Below are positions 1-8,817 of a stretch of DNA of 64,000 bases, in pieces (position 1 is the first letter of the stretch; every line of letters starts with the position of its first letter). The notes under the pieces are model-generated. The model made no database searches. It was not told the DNA's origin and was given only the letters and a program-made list of their open reading frames with translations. The stretch spans positions 44,760-108,759 of the forward strand of contig DIGJ01000014.1 of the NCBI GenBank assembly GCA_002419585.1, written 5' to 3'. Source of the stretch: Lachnoclostridium sp. UBA5725. GTDB lineage: Bacteria; Bacillota; Clostridia; Lachnospirales; Lachnospiraceae. The translations under genes were made by a program, and so were the position numbers.

Positions 1-49
1 TTTAGGTTGTCTGAAGATTATCTTTCAAAAAAATAACGTACTTTATACA

Positions 50-140
50 AAAAAAGAGACCGACTCATGATCTGAACTGACTCCAAAAGTTAGATTTTAG
101 GTCTAACTTTTGAGGTCACATCAAATTTAGTCGATCTCAT
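50..140 (-). terminator. nifJ terminator, nested stem-loop
   Basis: Downstream of nifJ on the minus strand there is an outer dyad (GAGATCGACT near 130-139 pairing with AGTCGGTCTC at 56-65). It encloses a nearly perfect 10+ bp hairpin at 85-111 (AAAAGTTAGA / TCTAACTTTT). The outer arm runs into a T tract on the minus strand, as in an intrinsic terminator. Confidence 0.7.
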
Positions 141-154
141 TTTCTTAACAATTA

Positions 155-3100
155 TTATTTATCTGCTTTTTTTGCAAGCGCAGCATACTTTTCTTTGGCA
201 TCTATTTCTGCTTTTTCAAACAGCATTTTTGCTCTTTCTGGGTTAGCACGAGCCAATCTGTTATAACGAACTTCGCTTTGAAGGAATTCTTGGTAACTTG
301 CAGTAGGCTCTTTTGAGTCTAACTGGAATGGATTTTTTCCTTCTTCTTTCAGACGTGGATCAAACCGGAACAGGTGCCAATAACCAGATTCAACCGCACG
401 TTTTTCCTCAGTCTGTGCAGATCCCATACCAGCTTTAATACCATGGTTGATACATGGAGCATATGCAATGATAATCGATGGACCTGGATAACTTTCTGCT
501 TCCACAAATGCTTTTACGCACTGATTATAATCAGCACCCTGCGCAATTTGTGCTACATATACATAACCATAGCTCATAGCGATTGCTGCCAAGTCTTTTT
601 TCTTAACTTCTTTACCGGCTGCTGCAAACTGAGCGATTGCTCCTGTAGGAGTAGCTTTTGAAGATTGTCCACCTGTATTTGAATAAACTTCGGTATCAAA
701 CACTAAAATATTAACATCCTGTCCACTTGCAATTACATGGTCAAGACCGCCAAAACCAATGTCGTAAGCCCATCCATCACCGCCAAGGATCCACTGGGAT
801 TTTTTAGACGCAAAATCCCGATTCTTTATAATATTAACAGCATCCTCATTGTCACATCCACAAGCTTCCAATTCTTTTATCATTTCTTTGGTTGCAGGTC
901 CATTTTCTGTACTAGAATCTATGGTTGCCAAGTACTTTTCAAGTGCTGCCTTTACGGTATCTTTCTCTGCAACTTTTAATAAATTTCTTGCAGAGTCTGC
1001 CACACGTTTTCTAAGCGCTTTTTGCGCTAATTGCATACCAAATCCATATTCGGCATTATCTTCAAACAAGGAGTTCGCCCAAGCAGGACCCTTTCCTTCT
1101 TTATTTACCGTATAGGAAGATGCTGGTGAAGATCCGCCCCAGATAGAAGAACATCCCGTTGCATTTGCAATGTACATTCTATCCCCAAATAACTGTGTCA
1201 TCAATTTTGCATACGGTGTCTCACCACAACCTGCACAAGCTCCGGAGAACTCAAGCAAAGGCTGGTTGAACTGACTTCCCTTCACCGTTGTTACTTTGAA
1301 CTTCTCAGTTACTGCTGCTGGAATTGCTTTTGATCTCGCATAATTAAACATTTTTTGTGCTTCAAATTGCGTTTCAATTGGTTTCAGCAAAAGTGCCTTT
1401 TCACCCTTCTTGCCAGGGCATACATTGACACAAGAGCCACAACCAGTACAGTCTAGTACCGATATTGTAATTGCGAACTTATGACCAGGCATTCCAGTCA
1501 TATCCATTGTGGAGCCATCTGGTGCACCTTTTGCTTGTTCTTCATCCATAGCCATAGGCCGAATTACAGCATGTGGGCATACGTAAGAACAGAAGTTACA
1601 TTGGATACAATTATCCGGATTCCAGGAAGGAACATCAATTGCAATACCACGTTTTTCATAAGCAGACGAACCAGCTGGAAGTGTACCATCTGCATAGTCT
1701 ACGAATGCCGAAACTGGAAGCTCATTGCCTGTTTGCGAATTGATTGCATTTTGAATGCGGTTAACATAATCGATAAGATCTTTTCTGTCTCCCGAAAATT
1801 TAACCGTTAAATCTTGTGTATCTGCATTCGCCCAACTTGCAGGGATTTCTATTTTAACATAATTTTGCGCACCAGCATCGATTGCTGCATGGTTCATTTT
1901 AACAATCTCATCACCTTTTTGAGAGTAGGAAGCGGTTGCAGCATCTTTCATATATTTGATTGCATCTTCTGCCGGAATAATTTTTGCTAGCGAGAAGAAT
2001 GCTGACTGAAGTATCGTGTTGATACGTCCACCAAGACCGATTTCTTTACCAATTTTAAATCCATTGATGGTATAAAAATTAATATTGTTCTTTGCAATAT
2101 AAGCCTTTACCTGACCTGGAAGTTCTTTTTCCAGTTCTTCCATGGTCCAATGTGTATTTAAAAGGAAGGTGCCGCCATCCTTTAAGTCTTGCACCATATT
2201 ATACTTACTAATATATGCTGGCATATGGCATGCAACAAAGTCGGCTTTGTTGATTAAATAGGTTGCCTTAATCGGATCTTTACCAAAGCGTAGGTGAGAG
2301 ATGGTTACACCACCCGATTTCTTTGAATCATAATCAAAATAAGCCTGTGCATACATATCCGTATGATCACCTATGATTTTGATGGAGTTCTTGTTCGCAC
2401 CTACCGTACCATCCGCACCAAGTCCCCAGAACTTGCAAGAAATTGTGCTTTCCGGTGTTGTATTTGTTGTATCTTCTCTAGGTAAGGAAAGATGAGTCAC
2501 ATCATCAATAATACCTAATGTAAATTTCGCTTTTTGTGTATTCTTGAAGGTAGCGATAATATCAGCTGGAACGGTATCTTTCGAACCCAAACCATATCGT
2601 CCGGATAATACTGGCGTATTATGGAACTTAGAGTCTCTAATAGCTGCCACAACATCTAAGTATAGTGGTTCGCCAATCGCTCCTGGCTCCTTGGTTCTGT
2701 CAAGTACACTTATAGACTTAACCGTTTCCGGAATCGCTTCGATTAGATGCTTTGCGCTGAATGGTCTGAATAAACGAACTTTTACGACTCCGACTTTTTC
2801 GCCTGCCGCTAACAAATAATCAATGGATTCATCAATCGTATCACAAACAGATCCCATGGCGATGATGATACGTTCCGCATCTTTTGCTCCATAATAATTA
2901 AATAATTTATAGTTTGTACCAATTTTGGCATTTACTTTATCCATATATCGTTGTGTTAATTCTGGAACAGCATCATAATAAGAATTACAAGCTTCTCTTG
3001 CCTGGAAGAAAATATCCGGATTTTGAGCTGTACCACGTGTCACTGGATGCTCTGGATTCAATGCGCGGGCACGGAATGCATCCACTGCTTCCATATTACA

Positions 3101-3682
3101 CATCTCTTTTAAATCATCATAATCCCAGGCTTCGATTTTTTGAATTTCATGAGAAGTTCGAAATCCATCAAAAAAATGCACAAATGGAACACGTCCTTCG
3201 ATTGCTGTTAAGTGAGCTACCGCACCCAAATCCATAACTTCTTGAACATTGCTTGCACAAAGCATAGCAAACCCAGTCTGGCGGCAAGCATATACATCCG
3301 AGTGATCACCAAAGATGGATAATGCATGCGAAGCAACCGCACGCGCAGTTACATGGATTACTCCAGGTAATAATTCGCCCGCTATTTTGTACATATTCGG
3401 GATCATTAATAATAACCCTTGAGATGCAGTGTACGTTGTTGTTAATGCTCCCGCTTGCAATGAGCCGTGTACTGCACCTGCAGCACCTGCTTCGGATTGC
3501 ATTTCAGAAAGCAATACTTCTTGTCCGAAAATATTCTTTCTTCCCTGAGTCGCCCACATATCCGTATAGTCAGCCATTGGGGAAGATGGGGTTATCGGAT
3601 AGATTGCAGCTACTTCTGTGAATGCATAAGACACATGAGCAGCAGCGGTGTTTCCGTCCATCGTTTTCATTTTTCTTGCCAT
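155..3682 (-). CDS. nifJ: pyruvate:ferredoxin (flavodoxin) oxidoreductase
   Basis: This cytoplasmic enzyme oxidises pyruvate and CoA to acetyl-CoA and CO2 and reduces ferredoxin, the central step of clostridial fermentation. The 1175-residue chain is full length for single-polypeptide PFOR. The N-terminal PorA-like part (MKTMDGNTAAAHVSYAFTE) is followed by two 4Fe-4S motifs, CIQCNFCSYVCP and CTGCGSCVNVCP, near residues 690-750. The C-terminal TPP-binding part has SGACAGCGETPYAKL and a GDGWAYDIG motif. The start was set at 3682 because AGGAGG lies 8 nt before that ATG; an in-frame ATG 66 nt upstream has no ribosome binding site. It is monocistronic, with its own promoter and terminator, and divergent from the GntR-ABC operon. 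The family call is secure. Confidence 0.97.
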   Translation of the reverse strand: MARKMKTMDGNTAAAHVSYAFTEVAAIYPITPSSPMADYTDMWATQGRKNIFGQEVLLSEMQSEAGAAGAVHGSLQAGALTTTYTASQGLLLMIPNMYKIAGELLPGVIHVTARAVASHALSIFGDHSDVYACRQTGFAMLCASNVQEVMDLGAVAHLTAIEGRVPFVHFFDGFRTSHEIQKIEAWDYDDLKEMCNMEAVDAFRARALNPEHPVTRGTAQNPDIFFQAREACNSYYDAVPELTQRYMDKVNAKIGTNYKLFNYYGAKDAERIIIAMGSVCDTIDESIDYLLAAGEKVGVVKVRLFRPFSAKHLIEAIPETVKSISVLDRTKEPGAIGEPLYLDVVAAIRDSKFHNTPVLSGRYGLGSKDTVPADIIATFKNTQKAKFTLGIIDDVTHLSLPREDTTNTTPESTISCKFWGLGADGTVGANKNSIKIIGDHTDMYAQAYFDYDSKKSGGVTISHLRFGKDPIKATYLINKADFVACHMPAYISKYNMVQDLKDGGTFLLNTHWTMEELEKELPGQVKAYIAKNNINFYTINGFKIGKEIGLGGRINTILQSAFFSLAKIIPAEDAIKYMKDAATASYSQKGDEIVKMNHAAIDAGAQNYVKIEIPASWANADTQDLTVKFSGDRKDLIDYVNRIQNAINSQTGNELPVSAFVDYADGTLPAGSSAYEKRGIAIDVPSWNPDNCIQCNFCSYVCPHAVIRPMAMDEEQAKGAPDGSTMDMTGMPGHKFAITISVLDCTGCGSCVNVCPGKKGEKALLLKPIETQFEAQKMFNYARSKAIPAAVTEKFKVTTVKGSQFNQPLLEFSGACAGCGETPYAKLMTQLFGDRMYIANATGCSSIWGGSSPASSYTVNKEGKGPAWANSLFEDNAEYGFGMQLAQKALRKRVADSARNLLKVAEKDTVKAALEKYLATIDSSTENGPATKEMIKELEACGCDNEDAVNIIKNRDFASKKSQWILGGDGWAYDIGFGGLDHVIASGQDVNILVFDTEVYSNTGGQSSKATPTGAIAQFAAAGKEVKKKDLAAIAMSYGYVYVAQIAQGADYNQCVKAFVEAESYPGPSIIIAYAPCINHGIKAGMGSAQTEEKRAVESGYWHLFRFDPRLKEEGKNPFQLDSKEPTASYQEFLQSEVRYNRLARANPERAKMLFEKAEIDAKEKYAALAKKADK

Positions 3683-3762
3683 TTTGTGAAGTCCTCCTTT
3701 TGTTAAAAAAGTTCTACATTGCTCGAAAATCCATATAAATTGAAGCACACAACTACATTTTC

Positions 3763-3791
3763 AGTCTATCATGTTTCAAATAAGTTGTAAA
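3763..3791 (-). promoter_or_regulatory. sigma-A type promoter of nifJ
   Basis: On the minus strand, TTTACA (3786-3791) is followed after 17 nt by TAGACT (3763-3768), about 80 nt upstream of the nifJ start. Spacing and hexamers fit a housekeeping promoter; there is no experimental support. The rest of the 3683-4034 gap is AT-rich leader sequence, apart from the divergent promoter and operator. Confidence 0.55.
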
Positions 3792-3938
3792 GTTTACCAT
3801 TTTTATTTACATTGCTATGAAAAAATATTGTATTTTTACCTTTTGCTTCGGCTCAAACTCTTCTATAATAATGAACATTTTTCATAAAACTATACATTTT
3901 TATTTTTTAAAAACATCTTTTATTTATCTAAAAAGGTA

Positions 3939-3987
3939 TTGACAATTATTTATTTGCGGTGTATTGTTGTATTAAGTTATTAATACA
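3939..3987 (+). promoter_or_regulatory. promoter and operator of the GntR-ABC operon
   Basis: TTGACA (3939-3944) is followed after 17 nt by TATTGT (3962-3967). Immediately downstream lies a dyad, TGTATTA-6 nt-TAATACA (3968-3987). It sits over the expected transcription start, where a YtrA-type GntR repressor would bind to autoregulate. The operator role is inferred from position and symmetry. Confidence 0.5.
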
Positions 3988-4034
3988 CTAACACAGTGAT
4001 ACAAATTGAATAAAAAAAAAAGGAGGAAACAAGA

Positions 4035-4394
4035 ATGCCATGGGAATTAAAAAATGATCGACCAATTTATTTACAGCTCATCGATCAAATCAGTTACCGT
4101 ATCGTGTCTGGCGAGTACGCAATTGGATCAAAGCTTCCTAGCGTAAGAGACTTAGCAACCGAAGCCTCCGTCAATCCAAATACGATGCAAAAAGCCCTGT
4201 CAGAATTAGAACGCAGTGGTTTGCTGTTTACCAATCGTACCAGTGGTCGCTTTATTACGGAGGATTCAAATATGATTCAAACTATGAAACTGGATTTAGC
4301 CAAAGAGCAATTAAAGATCTTTTTAGATCAATTAAAAAAAATAGGCTTCAACGAAGCAGAAATCAAAGAATTCATCATGAATGAGGTAGAATAA
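4035..4394 (+). CDS. GntR family regulator, YtrA subfamily
   Basis: This 119-residue protein is a winged-helix DNA-binding repressor. Residues 1-75 form the GntR helix-turn-helix, with the typical opening RPIYLQLIDQISYRIVSGEY followed by GSKLPSVRDLA and NPNTMQKALSELE. Only a short helical tail follows, as in the YtrA subfamily, which lacks a large effector domain. AGGAGG at 4021 precedes the ATG. It heads an operon with an ABC ATPase (19 nt downstream) and a permease, the usual YtrA arrangement. It probably represses its own operon through the dyad at 3968-3987, perhaps in response to cell-envelope stress; that stimulus is inferred from relatives. Confidence 0.88.
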   Translation: MPWELKNDRPIYLQLIDQISYRIVSGEYAIGSKLPSVRDLATEASVNPNTMQKALSELERSGLLFTNRTSGRFITEDSNMIQTMKLDLAKEQLKIFLDQLKKIGFNEAEIKEFIMNEVE

Positions 4395-4413
4395 TTTTAG
4401 GGAGGATATATGT

Positions 4414-5112
4414 ATGAATGCATTGTTAGAATGCAACAATCTTACGAAAAAATATGGCGGTTTTCCTGCACTTTCAGGTATCAATCTCACATTAGAGAGA
4501 GGTAAAATCGTCGGTCTGTTAGGACCAAACGGAAGTGGAAAAACCACTTTAATCAAAATAATTAATGGTTTATTAGTACCAACGGAAGGAGAGCTTCGCA
4601 TCAATGGTGTAAACCCTGCTGTTGAAACAAAAAAGGTAGTCTCTTATCTTCCAGATAAAACGTATTTAAATAATTGGATGAAAGTAAATGAGCTTTTAGA
4701 TTTCTTTGAAGACTTCTATGATAATTTCAACAAAAAAAGAGCCTATGAAATGCTTGAAAAACTCCACATTAATCCAAGAGACCGACTAAAAACGATGTCA
4801 AAAGGTACAAAAGAGAAAGTTCAGTTGATTTTAGTCATGAGCCGCGAAGCAGATTTGTATGTTTTAGACGAACCAATTGGTGGAGTTGACCCTGCATCCA
4901 GAGATTATATTCTAAATACGATTATCAGTAATTATAATGAGAATTCAACCGTTCTCATCTCTACACACTTGATTGCAGATATCGAAAATGTATTAGATGA
5001 AGTTATTTTCTTACAAAACGGGCAGGTCACCTTACAATCATCTGTAGATGACATTCGTATGAAAGAAGGCAAGTCGGTAGACGCTTTATTTAGGGAGGTA
5101 TTCAAATGTTAG
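4414..5112 (+). CDS. ABC transporter ATP-binding protein
   Basis: This 232-residue nucleotide-binding subunit powers an ABC-2 type exporter. Walker A is GLLGPNGSGKTT near residue 34. The signature region is degenerate, MSKGTKEKVQL, in place of LSGGQ-type sequence, which is common in YtrB/EcsA-like ATPases. Walker B is ADLYVLDEPIGGVDP, and the switch histidine lies in STHLIADIE. A good ribosome binding site (GGGAGG) precedes the start. The stop overlaps the permease start by 7 nt, so the two are translationally coupled. The substrate cannot be told from sequence; the operon is under the GntR regulator just upstream. Confidence 0.9.
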   Translation: MNALLECNNLTKKYGGFPALSGINLTLERGKIVGLLGPNGSGKTTLIKIINGLLVPTEGELRINGVNPAVETKKVVSYLPDKTYLNNWMKVNELLDFFEDFYDNFNKKRAYEMLEKLHINPRDRLKTMSKGTKEKVQLILVMSREADLYVLDEPIGGVDPASRDYILNTIISNYNENSTVLISTHLIADIENVLDEVIFLQNGQVTLQSSVDDIRMKEGKSVDALFREVFKC

Positions 5113-5903
5113 GAAAATTATGCAAACACGAAATAAAAGCAACAGCACGTTACTTTTTGCCACTTTTTTTAATCACCTTATTGTTGACACCAGTGACAAG
5201 ACTTACCGTTTCTGTTGGTAACTATCCTGGTATTCTAGGCTTTATACCTGTTGTTGTAGTATTTGCCTATGTAGCCTCCATTCTTGTCATTTCTGCTGCA
5301 AGCGTACTTTTGATTGTTCATCGTTTTTATAAGAGCATGGTTACCGAAGAAGGCTATTTAATGCATACACTTCCAGTCTCAACGGAAACACATATTTTTG
5401 CAAAATTAATCGTTTCAAGTCTTTGGGTGGTGTCCAGTTTTTTAGTTATTGTAATTTCACTCTTTATGATGTTTTATACTCCAGATCGTTTTGCATCTCT
5501 TCTAAACGAATTAAGTACCCTATGGAGTATGACAAGCGGTTATGCTACATCAGCACAATTAACACTTACCATTATTGAAGTTGTTTTGTTATGTATCATC
5601 GGAATTTTTACGTCTCCTTTGGTATTTTATGCTTCCATCGCAATTGGCCAAATTATAAGTAAAAACAAAGTACTTGGTTCTGTGGTAGGATTTTTCATTA
5701 TTCAATTTGTGTCTCAGATTCTTGGCATGATTAGCATGGTGCCTTTTGGATATAGCATAGATGCATTAAATACTATGTCTACACAAATGGCTATTATATC
5801 AAATGTATTTTTCCCATACTGCATTGTTGTTAGCATTATTTCGGGTGTTATCCTATTCGTACTAACAGACTTTATCTTTAAGAAAAAGCTAAATTTAGAA
5901 TAA
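5106..5903 (+). CDS. ABC-2 type transporter permease
   Basis: This 265-residue integral membrane protein has about six predicted hydrophobic segments, near residues 18-38, 47-70, 100-122, 153-178, 192-215 and 235-257. It lies in an operon with the ATPase it would pair with and overlaps that gene by 7 nt. GGGAGG precedes the ATG. The family is the poorly specific ABC-2 permease group found with YtrA regulators; roles in envelope stress or peptide export are possible but not shown. It is the last gene before a large palindromic intergenic element that starts about 10 nt after its stop. Confidence 0.8.
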   Translation: MLGKLCKHEIKATARYFLPLFLITLLLTPVTRLTVSVGNYPGILGFIPVVVVFAYVASILVISAASVLLIVHRFYKSMVTEEGYLMHTLPVSTETHIFAKLIVSSLWVVSSFLVIVISLFMMFYTPDRFASLLNELSTLWSMTSGYATSAQLTLTIIEVVLLCIIGIFTSPLVFYASIAIGQIISKNKVLGSVVGFFIIQFVSQILGMISMVPFGYSIDALNTMSTQMAIISNVFFPYCIVVSIISGVILFVLTDFIFKKKLNLE

Positions 5904-6017
5904 AAATAAATAGCAAAAAGGGGATATCGCACTAGATTCTGGGTTAACGGTGCAGGACGACGGACGCGGGGGATTTGGGGAAGTCACGCAAGATGTGCGG
6001 TGGATTTTGGTTTTCGA

Positions 6018-6184
6018 AATTCGAATGGAGCACAGGGGCTGGTCTTAAAAGCAGACGCATTAAACATTCGGCAGAACCTCTAAGCAAGCGAGAATAAGCT
6101 CTTATGGGAGCTCATTCTCGCTAGAGTTTCTACCTCATAATGCTAAAATGCTTTTAAGACCAGCCCCTGTGCTCCATTCGAATT
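6018..6184. repeat. 36-bp-arm hairpin 1 of element A
   Basis: The arms at 6018-6053 and 6149-6184 are perfect 36-bp inverted repeats containing GAGCACAGGGGCTGG. The 95-nt interior has its own stem (AGCGAGAAT / ATTCTCGCT). Imperfect pairing continues outside the arms (GTGCGGTGG near 5995 with CCACCGCGC near 6198), giving a very long cruciform-capable structure. Confidence 0.85.
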
Positions 6185-6562
6185 AAGAAGACTATGACCA
6201 CCGCGCATATTGCTGATTTTGGCAAACGGCTCCGCTGTATTATTTAATGTTTTAGTAAAGAGCTGAATTTATATCAACGTGACAAAAGAAGGGTGTAGTT
6301 TGATTGTCGTTTTAAAATACAGAAAAATAATATTTAGAAGTAGTAAAAGTTGAATCTGTTTTATATAGTTTTATAAAACTTGGAGAAGAAGTAGCCTTTA
6401 TAGAAATGCAAAAAATCAAAGACAGCTAATTTATTGCATTAAAACTGCCTTTGACTTCATACCAAATTCACGCCTAATTCTGGTTTATTTATGAAACTCC
6501 AGAAAACCAGCGAGTCCGTTTCTCATAGTCAGCCATGAAAGGCTGAGCTCGTAATCTATATT

Positions 6563-6726
6563 CAATTTACACGGCTCCCATGCTAGAATTTTATATCATT
6601 GAGCATATGGAACGTAAACTCTACGAAAAATTAACTCCCTTAAGAGTTAATTTTTCGTTGCTTAGAGGTTACGTGGAATGTTTATGCGATTGATATAAAA
6701 TTCTAGCATGGGAGCCGTGTAAATTG
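6563..6726. repeat. 36-bp-arm hairpin 2 of element A
   Basis: The arms at 6563-6598 and 6691-6726 are perfect 36-bp inverted repeats around a 92-nt interior. The interior holds a further stem (AAAAATTAACTC / GAGTTAATTTTT near 6627-6656). The geometry matches hairpin 1, though the arm sequence is different. Confidence 0.85.
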
Positions 6727-6874
6727 TACAAAGACTAAATTTCTCAGCCTATCATGGCGTCCCTTCCCAACAAAAACTCGCGTCCGTCCTACACCGTCAA
6801 ACCAGAATTTAGTGCGACACCCCCTTTATTATTTCTTCGTTTTATTTTTTCTTTTATTTATTCTTTCTTCTATT

Positions 6875-7411
6875 TTATTTAATTAAACCGATACTGCTCA
6901 CAGGACGCGTGCGGAATATCACTTTACCCCAAATCTCACCTTCTGCAATTGACCCAACCTCTTCATAACGACTATCCCAGCTATTATCTCCCATTCGGTT
7001 ATCTCCCATTACAAAGTAAGTTCCCTCAGGCACGAGATATGGTGCAGATGCTATGCCTGAATATTCAATGATACCATTTCCGTAAATATCTGTGGTTAAT
7101 TCATTGCCATTAATATATATTTTTCCATCCAGTATCTGAACCGTTTCTCCGGGCAACCCAATTACTCGTTTTACCCAGTGCTTTCCTTCTTCAACCGGTG
7201 AATGAAATACAACTACATCAAATCGATTTGGTTTTCCTAATTCATAACTTACCTTTTCATTTAAAAGCCAGTCTCCATCTTCTAATGTTTCATTCATCGA
7301 GGACCCCTCAACAATGGTTTTTCCCCATACATATTTCGGGCAAACAATAACAATTAGGAAAAAAATAAGTGCATATATGACGTATTCTTTCCAGCCACTA
7401 AATTTTTTCAT
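6875..7411 (-). CDS. lepB: signal peptidase I
   Basis: This membrane-anchored serine protease removes signal peptides from proteins exported by Sec. The protein has 178 residues, the length of Gram-positive SipS-type enzymes. One N-terminal transmembrane segment spans about residues 11-30. The catalytic serine lies in EGSSMNETL (S38) and the catalytic lysine in WVKRVIGLPGE near residue 82. The box MGDNRMGDNSWDSR is also present. AAAGGGG lies upstream of the ATG. It stands alone, convergent with the ABC operon and divergent from the secreted lysozyme. The call is firm; the SipS/T/U paralogue cannot be decided. Confidence 0.95.
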   Translation of the reverse strand: MKKFSGWKEYVIYALIFFLIVIVCPKYVWGKTIVEGSSMNETLEDGDWLLNEKVSYELGKPNRFDVVVFHSPVEEGKHWVKRVIGLPGETVQILDGKIYINGNELTTDIYGNGIIEYSGIASAPYLVPEGTYFVMGDNRMGDNSWDSRYEEVGSIAEGEIWGKVIFRTRPVSSIGLIK

Positions 7412-7587
7412 TTTATCAAATCCCCTTTAATCTTTTCATTGGTACTTTAACATTGTATCATATATGTGCTAAAATAAAATAGAAAAATAATATTTTAAGG
7501 GAATTTTAACTTTTGATTTGCCAAATCCCTGTATTATTGTAGCGTTAGGGAAATGTGCAACACAAATGTAGGAATGAGGGGGAAATT

Positions 7588-8745
7588 ATGAGATTAACAA
7601 AATTAATAAAATCATTTGCACTATGTATGTGCTTGGTGTTGGCTTTGCCTTCACATCAAGCAGAAGCGAAAACAAGTAGGATAAAAGGAATTGATGTATC
7701 TGGACGTTATAATGGTGTTGTGGACTGGGAATCCGTCGCCGCACAAGGATATACCTATGCCATGATTCGTATTGCAGAGGGGCAGGCTCCTGATGTGGAT
7801 TCACAGTTTGAAGCTAATTATGCTGGTGCAAAAGCGGCTGGCCTTAAAGTTGGAGTTTATCATGATTGCTGTATTCGTACTCCTAAAGATGCTGTTTTAG
7901 AGGCTAATTATTGTTTAGAATTGTTAAACGCTCGTGAACTTGATTATCCCATTGCTTATGATATTGAAAAAGACGGTAGTTTTTTAGGCGGAATCGAAAA
8001 TACTACTGCCATTGCAAAAAGTTATTGTGATGTAATTTCTGCTGCTGGATATATACCTATGATATATTCTACTGCAAGTCATTTAACCAAAGATTTTAAT
8101 TGGGAAAAGCTGGATGGCATCAAAATCTGGGTGGCTCATTATGGCGTGGAGGAAACTACTTTTCCAGGCACCTATGATATGTGGCAGTACACAGACAAAG
8201 GCTCAGTCGAAGGTGCAAATACAGATAAAGGATACTGTGATCTTAATTACTCTTTTTTAGAAGCTGAAAGCATCACTCTATCAGAAGATACATCAACACT
8301 TGGTTTAGGTGAAACCATAAGTTTAAATGCGGATCTTTCACCCATAGGATGTACCGATTCTGTTCAGTGGACTTCTTCCGATGAATCCATTGCATCCGTA
8401 GATGAAAATGGAGTTGTGACCTCATTGGCAAAGGGTAATGTTACCATTACCGCCACAACGGGAAGCGGTGAAACCGCAGAAGCTAGCATCACAGTAAAGA
8501 AAGCTCCAAAATCGATTTCTTTATCATTTGCTTCAAAGAAACTATCTACTGGAAAAACCTTTCAATTAAAGCCGCTACTTTCCTCTGGTTCTGCTAGCAG
8601 TCAAATTATCTATAAAAGCAGTAATAAATCCGTTGCTAGTGTAAGTAGTATGGGAAAAATCAAAGCTAAAAAAGCTGGTACTGCTATAATTTCACTTACT
8701 ACATTTAACGGAAAAACTACTACTGTTAAAATTACAGTAAAATAA
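7588..8745 (+). CDS. secreted GH25 lysozyme with bacterial Ig-like domains
   Basis: This is a secreted N-acetylmuramidase predicted to cut peptidoglycan glycan strands. From the chosen ATG it has 385 residues. A signal peptide covers residues 1-28, with a hydrophobic core SFALCMCLVLAL and cleavage near AEA. A GH25 domain follows (KGIDVSGRYNGVVDW, YDIEKDG with the catalytic acid pair, MWQYTDKG). Two Big_2-type Ig repeats follow from about residue 225 (WTSSDESIASVDENGVVT and YKSSNKSVASVSSMGKI). The start at 7588 was chosen because GAGGGGG precedes it and it begins the signal peptide; an in-frame ATG at 7555 would spoil it. It could act in wall turnover or sporulation. Confidence 0.9.
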   Translation: MRLTKLIKSFALCMCLVLALPSHQAEAKTSRIKGIDVSGRYNGVVDWESVAAQGYTYAMIRIAEGQAPDVDSQFEANYAGAKAAGLKVGVYHDCCIRTPKDAVLEANYCLELLNARELDYPIAYDIEKDGSFLGGIENTTAIAKSYCDVISAAGYIPMIYSTASHLTKDFNWEKLDGIKIWVAHYGVEETTFPGTYDMWQYTDKGSVEGANTDKGYCDLNYSFLEAESITLSEDTSTLGLGETISLNADLSPIGCTDSVQWTSSDESIASVDENGVVTSLAKGNVTITATTGSGETAEASITVKKAPKSISLSFASKKLSTGKTFQLKPLLSSGSASSQIIYKSSNKSVASVSSMGKIKAKKAGTAIISLTTFNGKTTTVKITVK

Positions 8746-8817
8746 AGATGTGAAGTAGAACTTGCAAAGAAACTAGCGATGGAATACAGATAAATCAGAA
8801 GAAAGGAAATCAATAAG

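Larger units (their letters stand above)
5914..6828. repeat. large compound palindromic element, copy A
   Basis: This 0.9 kb non-coding block lies between convergent genes. Imperfect terminal inverted repeats of about 50 bp (5914-5969 and 6779-6827) begin with AAAAAGGGGATATCGCAC. Inside are two long hairpins. The first has 36-bp perfect arms at 6018-6053 and 6149-6184; the second has 36-bp perfect arms at 6563-6598 and 6691-6726. Each encloses 92-95 nt that themselves fold imperfectly. Between them, around 6335-6428, is an open stretch of about 32 codons without a start, ending EMQKIKDS, possibly a gene remnant. No transposase was seen. It shares boundary and arm motifs with copies at 13.9 kb and 59.8 kb. 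Confidence 0.85.

Noticed and set aside
5941..6820. Possible insertion sequence
   Set aside because: The terminal inverted repeats look like one, but no transposase frame exists and no clear target-site duplication could be seen; kept as a palindromic repeat.
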